From: an uncultured Bacteroidota bacterium | Lineage (GTDB): Bacteria; Bacteroidota; Ignavibacteria; UBA10030; UBA8401 | Assembly: GCA_937920105.1 (NCBI GenBank) | Contig: CALETH010000135.1 | Span: forward strand, 1 to 17,156 | Direction of reading: 5' to 3' | Length of the DNA: 17,156 nucleotides | In this document: positions 14,647 to 17,156 of the stretch, piece by piece | Numbering within the stretch: the first letter of the stretch is position 1 | Layout of the letters: every line of letters begins with the position of its first letter | Notes under the pieces: generated by a model | What the model was told of the DNA's origin: nothing | What the model saw: the letters and a program-made list of their open reading frames with translations, nothing else | Databases searched by the model: none | Translations under genes and position numbers: made by a program

Positions 14647-16341
14647 TTATGGATGTAAGTTTATCCCTAACCACCATTGAAAATTAATTTGCTTTGCTCC
14701 ATTCCATAAATAGGTGTGTGATGGGAGTGCAAGAAATTGTATATCCATTAATGGCATTGGAGAAAGTTTTGTTCCAAATAATAATGTTGTTTTAGACTCA
14801 TCAATGTACGTTGTTGGAGAAACATATTCTTGTTTAACGTTATTGATTGTTGTTATTACACCATTTTGATTGGTGGTACGATATTGAATGTCTTCTGTTG
14901 TTATCTCATTTATCTCTCGTGTAATGAATTGATTATTGATACCAAATATCAATTCAATAGCATCTGATGTTTTCCATTGGAAAATTATTGGTAATTGAAC
15001 TGTATTTAATAATACATCAAATTTCCAAGGAAGATTTTTCTTTTCTGCAAGACTGTCTATATAATAATAATTTGTACCTGCATTATAATAAAATCTGCTT
15101 GTTGTTATTTTTTCTGTTGTAGAAACATGAGAAGATAATAATTCAACAGATAAACCCAAATTAAGAGTGAGTTCTTCGTTTGGTATCCACTGTAATGAAG
15201 GGGAAATTTGATGTGTGATAACATTTTTCTTTCCATTACCACTTCGTGCATCATCAAGAAAATATTTCGATTCCCAAAAGTTTGATTGGTCTGCATAACT
15301 ACTATATGAAAAACCTGATGATAGTGAAGAAGAAGATAGTTGCATATTGTGAGAAGAAGCTGAATATACAATAGTAATTTTTTTATTTTCAGCAATACGA
15401 GAAGAAAAATCTATACTCCCATACAGTTTATATCCATCATGCAACCAACGTTGTGTTTTATCATTGTTAGATTGACTATTACTTACAATCGGATTAGAAT
15501 TATTGTTTTGTAATAATGATTGTTTTGCTGTTCCCCATAAATATCCTGTAGTAATACCTATACTAGAATTTGTAGAAAAATTATATTGAACTCCTGTGGC
15601 AACATCCCAATGGTTATAATCTTGTAACCGAGATTCCATATTATTGTATATAGAATTTTCTGCTCCTAATACTCCTTTTCTATCAAAAATTGAACGATTA
15701 AAACGAATCCCTGCATTTATTTGATGATTAACTTCATATCCCAAATAGAAAGAACCAAAATGTCCCTGATGTTTCATGTAATCCGTATTTTTATCAATAG
15801 ATTGTGTCAAGTTTCGCACATCTGCCATCAACTCATTTCTATAACCTTGTTGCGGAAGATAATAATAATTTTCGTTTTGAAAAATCATTTGATATGTTGC
15901 TCCCACAGATAATTGAGGAACAGAAGAAAATGGATGGGTGAAATATACACCGGAAAGTGCTGGCTCTATAAATCTTTTTTCCATAGCAAAAAATTGCGGA
16001 TACGGAGGCATTACTCTATCTACACTCATATACGGTTGAACATACACCGGATATTCTCTACTTATTTCTCTACTCGTACGAAAATCCAAATAAATATAAT
16101 TTGATGAAAGAGAATCATACAATATATTTGCGGGATTGATTTGTAGATTGAGTAATGGATTGTTGATAAGTCCGGGAGTAACAGAAGAAAATTCTTTCAT
16201 TCCAAACGGATTTACATGGTTGGAATTAAAGAAAAATGTTTCGTTTTCAAAAGATTGCTCAAGCGGTCTTTCTCCGTAATAATAATATTGAGCAAATAAC
16301 GGTGTAGATAATAACACAGCTATAATAATACGTTTCACCAT
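14647..16341 (-). CDS. Predicted outer-membrane beta-barrel protein of unknown function
   Basis: The 564-residue protein starts with a short signal peptide, MVKRIIIAVLLSTPLFA, with likely cleavage before QYYYY. The rest has many short alternating hydrophobic/polar stretches rich in Tyr, Asn, Ser and Gln, such as HFGSFYLGYEVNHQINAGIR and SSIGITTGYLWG, which look like transmembrane beta-strands. An early segment, NNPLLNLQINPANILYD, recalls the N-P-A motif near the start of FadL- and PorV-type barrels. The C-terminus (INFQWWLGINLHP) is strand-like but does not end in the usual aromatic residue. I do not recognise the family. It has a strong AGGAGG ribosome binding site, a promoter-like sequence and its own terminator, so it is probably a single-gene unit. 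A porin, transporter or structural barrel are all possible. Confidence 0.8.
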   Translation of the reverse strand: MVKRIIIAVLLSTPLFAQYYYYGERPLEQSFENETFFFNSNHVNPFGMKEFSSVTPGLINNPLLNLQINPANILYDSLSSNYIYLDFRTSREISREYPVYVQPYMSVDRVMPPYPQFFAMEKRFIEPALSGVYFTHPFSSVPQLSVGATYQMIFQNENYYYLPQQGYRNELMADVRNLTQSIDKNTDYMKHQGHFGSFYLGYEVNHQINAGIRFNRSIFDRKGVLGAENSIYNNMESRLQDYNHWDVATGVQYNFSTNSSIGITTGYLWGTAKQSLLQNNNSNPIVSNSQSNNDKTQRWLHDGYKLYGSIDFSSRIAENKKITIVYSASSHNMQLSSSSLSSGFSYSSYADQSNFWESKYFLDDARSGNGKKNVITHQISPSLQWIPNEELTLNLGLSVELLSSHVSTTEKITTSRFYYNAGTNYYYIDSLAEKKNLPWKFDVLLNTVQLPIIFQWKTSDAIELIFGINNQFITREINEITTEDIQYRTTNQNGVITTINNVKQEYVSPTTYIDESKTTLLFGTKLSPMPLMDIQFLALPSHTYLWNGAKQINFQWWLGINLHP

Positions 16342-16345
16342 ACAA

Positions 16346-16415
16346 CCTCCTACTAATAATGGTTTATAAGATAAATTTATTAAAGAAACTTATAGTGTTT
16401 TTATGAAAATGTCAA
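16346..16415 (-). promoter_or_regulatory. Promoter-like sequence and strong Shine-Dalgarno for the outer-membrane protein gene
   Basis: On the minus strand a perfect TTGACA (plus-strand 16410-16415) is followed after 15 bases by TATAAG (16389-16394). The spacing is shorter than the ideal 17. AGGAGG (16346-16351) lies four bases before the ATG at 16341, the best ribosome binding site in the window; most other starts here lack one. The spacing makes the promoter tentative, while the ribosome binding site is clear. Confidence 0.5.
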
Positions 16416-16462
16416 TAGTTAAAAATTATCAAAATGGGTTCTTATTAAATCCGCTTGTGGTA

Positions 16463-16500
16463 GATTGCTTCTTCCGCTAAAGCGGAATCGCAATGACAAT
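16463..16500. repeat. Dispersed nested-hairpin repeat after the adenosyltransferase stop codon
   Basis: An outer pair, ATTGC (16464-16468) with GCAAT (16490-16494), encloses an inner 7-bp stem, TTCCGCT (16472-16478) with AGCGGAA (16481-16487), around an AA loop. On the minus strand it begins TTGTCATTGC five bases after the gene's stop codon and ends AATC. The outer bases and position match the hairpin after ileS (3098-3126), so both look like members of one repeat family. No T-run follows. Confidence 0.6.
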
Positions 16501-16504
16501 GTCT

Positions 16505-17059
16505 CTATCTTTTTCCACTTTTCCATTCTTGTTCTTTTTTTTGATTGATATGATTTTCATATCGCGCCATTACAAATAATAAATCTGATAATCTATTAAG
16601 ATAGATAATAATATTATTGTTAATTTTTTCAAGATGGGAGAGTTTTACCACACAGCGTTCTGCTCTTCGACACACTGTTCGTACAAAGTGAAGTTGTGCT
16701 GCAATGGTTGTTCCGCCGGGAAGTATGAATGATGTGAGTGGTGAGAGTTTTTCTTCTAATACATCTATATTTTTTTCTAAATTTTGATATTGTGTTTCTG
16801 CGATGTGTGGAATTACAGAATTAGTATTTGTGTTTGGTGTTGCTAAATCTGCTCCAACAATAAATAAATCATTTTGAATATTTTCCAACATTGCATTTAT
16901 TTTTTGGGATGGTTGAAGTGAGCGAATTATTCCCATTAGAGAATTGAGTTCATCAACAGAGCCGTACGCTTCTATTCTTTCATTATCTTTAGCAACTCGC
17001 TCTCCACCAAATAATGATGTTTCTCCTTTGTCTCCGGTTTTTGTATAAATTTTTGTCAT
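16505..17059 (-). CDS. Cob(I)yrinic acid a,c-diamide adenosyltransferase, PduO/MMAB type
   Basis: This enzyme moves the adenosyl group of ATP to cob(I)alamin, making adenosylcobalamin for enzymes such as methylmalonyl-CoA mutase. The 184 residues show all PduO-type motifs: TKIYTKTGDKGETSLFGG (2-19, ATP binding), EAYGSVDELNSLMG (30-43), SFILPGGTTIAAQLHFVRT (111-129), CRRAERCVVKLS (131-142) and YLNRLSDLLFVMAR (153-166). The family is a trimer of five-helix bundles, and the length is normal. The start is set at 17059 because the family begins at MTKIYTK. The frame stays open upstream to 17125, but the first residues of that longer version (MLFRSP) are sequencing adapter. TATAAT at plus-strand 17087-17092 could be a -10 element whose -35 is lost beyond the contig end. 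No cobalamin riboswitch is visible in the 51 bases left upstream. Confidence 0.96.
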   Translation of the reverse strand: MTKIYTKTGDKGETSLFGGERVAKDNERIEAYGSVDELNSLMGIIRSLQPSQKINAMLENIQNDLFIVGADLATPNTNTNSVIPHIAETQYQNLEKNIDVLEEKLSPLTSFILPGGTTIAAQLHFVRTVCRRAERCVVKLSHLEKINNNIIIYLNRLSDLLFVMARYENHINQKKEQEWKSGKR

Positions 17060-17110
17060 TTTTAAATTAATTTGCTCAGTTTCTTCATTATAGGAAAGTG
17101 TGTATAAAGG

Positions 17111-17156
17111 AGATCGGAAGAGCACACGTCTGAACTCCAGTCACCAGATCTGATCT
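17111..17156 (+). other. Illumina TruSeq-type adapter read-through (assembly artefact)
   Basis: From 17111 the sequence AGATCGGAAGAGCACACGTC and its continuation to 17144 are identical to the 34-base index-side Illumina adapter as I know it. Bases 17145-17152 (CAGATCTG) sit where the sample index belongs, and 17153-17156 (ATCT) match the first bases of the adapter after the index. These bases are not genomic, so the contig really ends at about 17110. Confidence 0.98.

Noticed and set aside
17060..17110. Cobalamin riboswitch upstream of the adenosyltransferase
   Set aside because: Only 51 genomic bases remain before the adapter, and they are AT-rich with no B12-box-like conserved core.
1..17156. 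CRISPR array, tRNA or rRNA genes, insertion sequences, prophage
   Set aside because: No regularly spaced repeats, cloverleaf-like segments, rRNA-like blocks, transposase motifs or phage proteins were seen on either strand.

Overview
The window is strongly AT-rich bacterial chromosome, densely packed, with almost every gene on the minus strand. Signal peptides, a probable outer-membrane beta-barrel protein, an MdoB/LTA-synthase-type membrane protein, a long eukaryotic-like (type 2) IleS and a SecA with a long C-terminal tail ending in a zinc knuckle suggest a Gram-negative of the FCB group, most likely the Ignavibacteria/Kapabacteria/Chlorobi side of Bacteroidota. This placement is inferred from gene content and was not tested by a search. 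The last 46 bases (17111-17156) are Illumina adapter, so the right edge is a contig end from a short-read assembly, probably a metagenome.

Layout, reading the minus strand from high to low coordinates. At the right edge lies a corrinoid adenosyltransferase gene (16505-17059), followed by a dispersed hairpin repeat. Next come an unnamed outer-membrane protein with its own promoter-like sequence and a strong ribosome binding site (14647-16341), a rho-independent terminator, and secA (11468-14500). SecA converges with the only plus-strand gene, a conserved uncharacterised protein (10511-11392), across a bidirectional terminator. From 10410 leftwards runs a long gene string: yggS, a BrnT-like toxin, its CopG/BrnA-like antitoxin, divIVA, a PMT-type membrane glycosyltransferase, a family 2 glycosyltransferase, ileS, a DksA/TraR zinc-finger gene, lspA, a secreted TPR protein and the start of an LTA-synthase/MdoB-like gene cut by the left edge.

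The core order yggS - divIVA - ileS - traR/dksA-like - lspA matches the block downstream of the division cluster in Gram-positive bacteria (ylmE ... divIVA - ileS - ylyA - lspA in Bacillus subtilis). Here sepF, yggT and ylmH are absent, a toxin-antitoxin pair sits between yggS and divIVA, and two glycosyltransferases sit between divIVA and ileS. Four junctions overlap start and stop codons (yggS/toxin, PMT/GT2, dksA/lspA, TPR/LTA-synthase-like), pointing to translational coupling.

The most interesting observation is in IleS. The class I signature HIGH appears as GIHH, with the first and third residues swapped. This variant has been linked to extreme mupirocin resistance in type 2 enzymes. Other points are a DksA-like protein with six cysteines, a 7-bp tandem repeat inside ileS, two related hairpin repeats placed directly after stop codons, and the adapter, which adds false residues to the start of the last reading frame. 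No tRNA, rRNA, CRISPR array, insertion sequence or phage gene was seen. No gene-free stretch exceeds about 165 bases.
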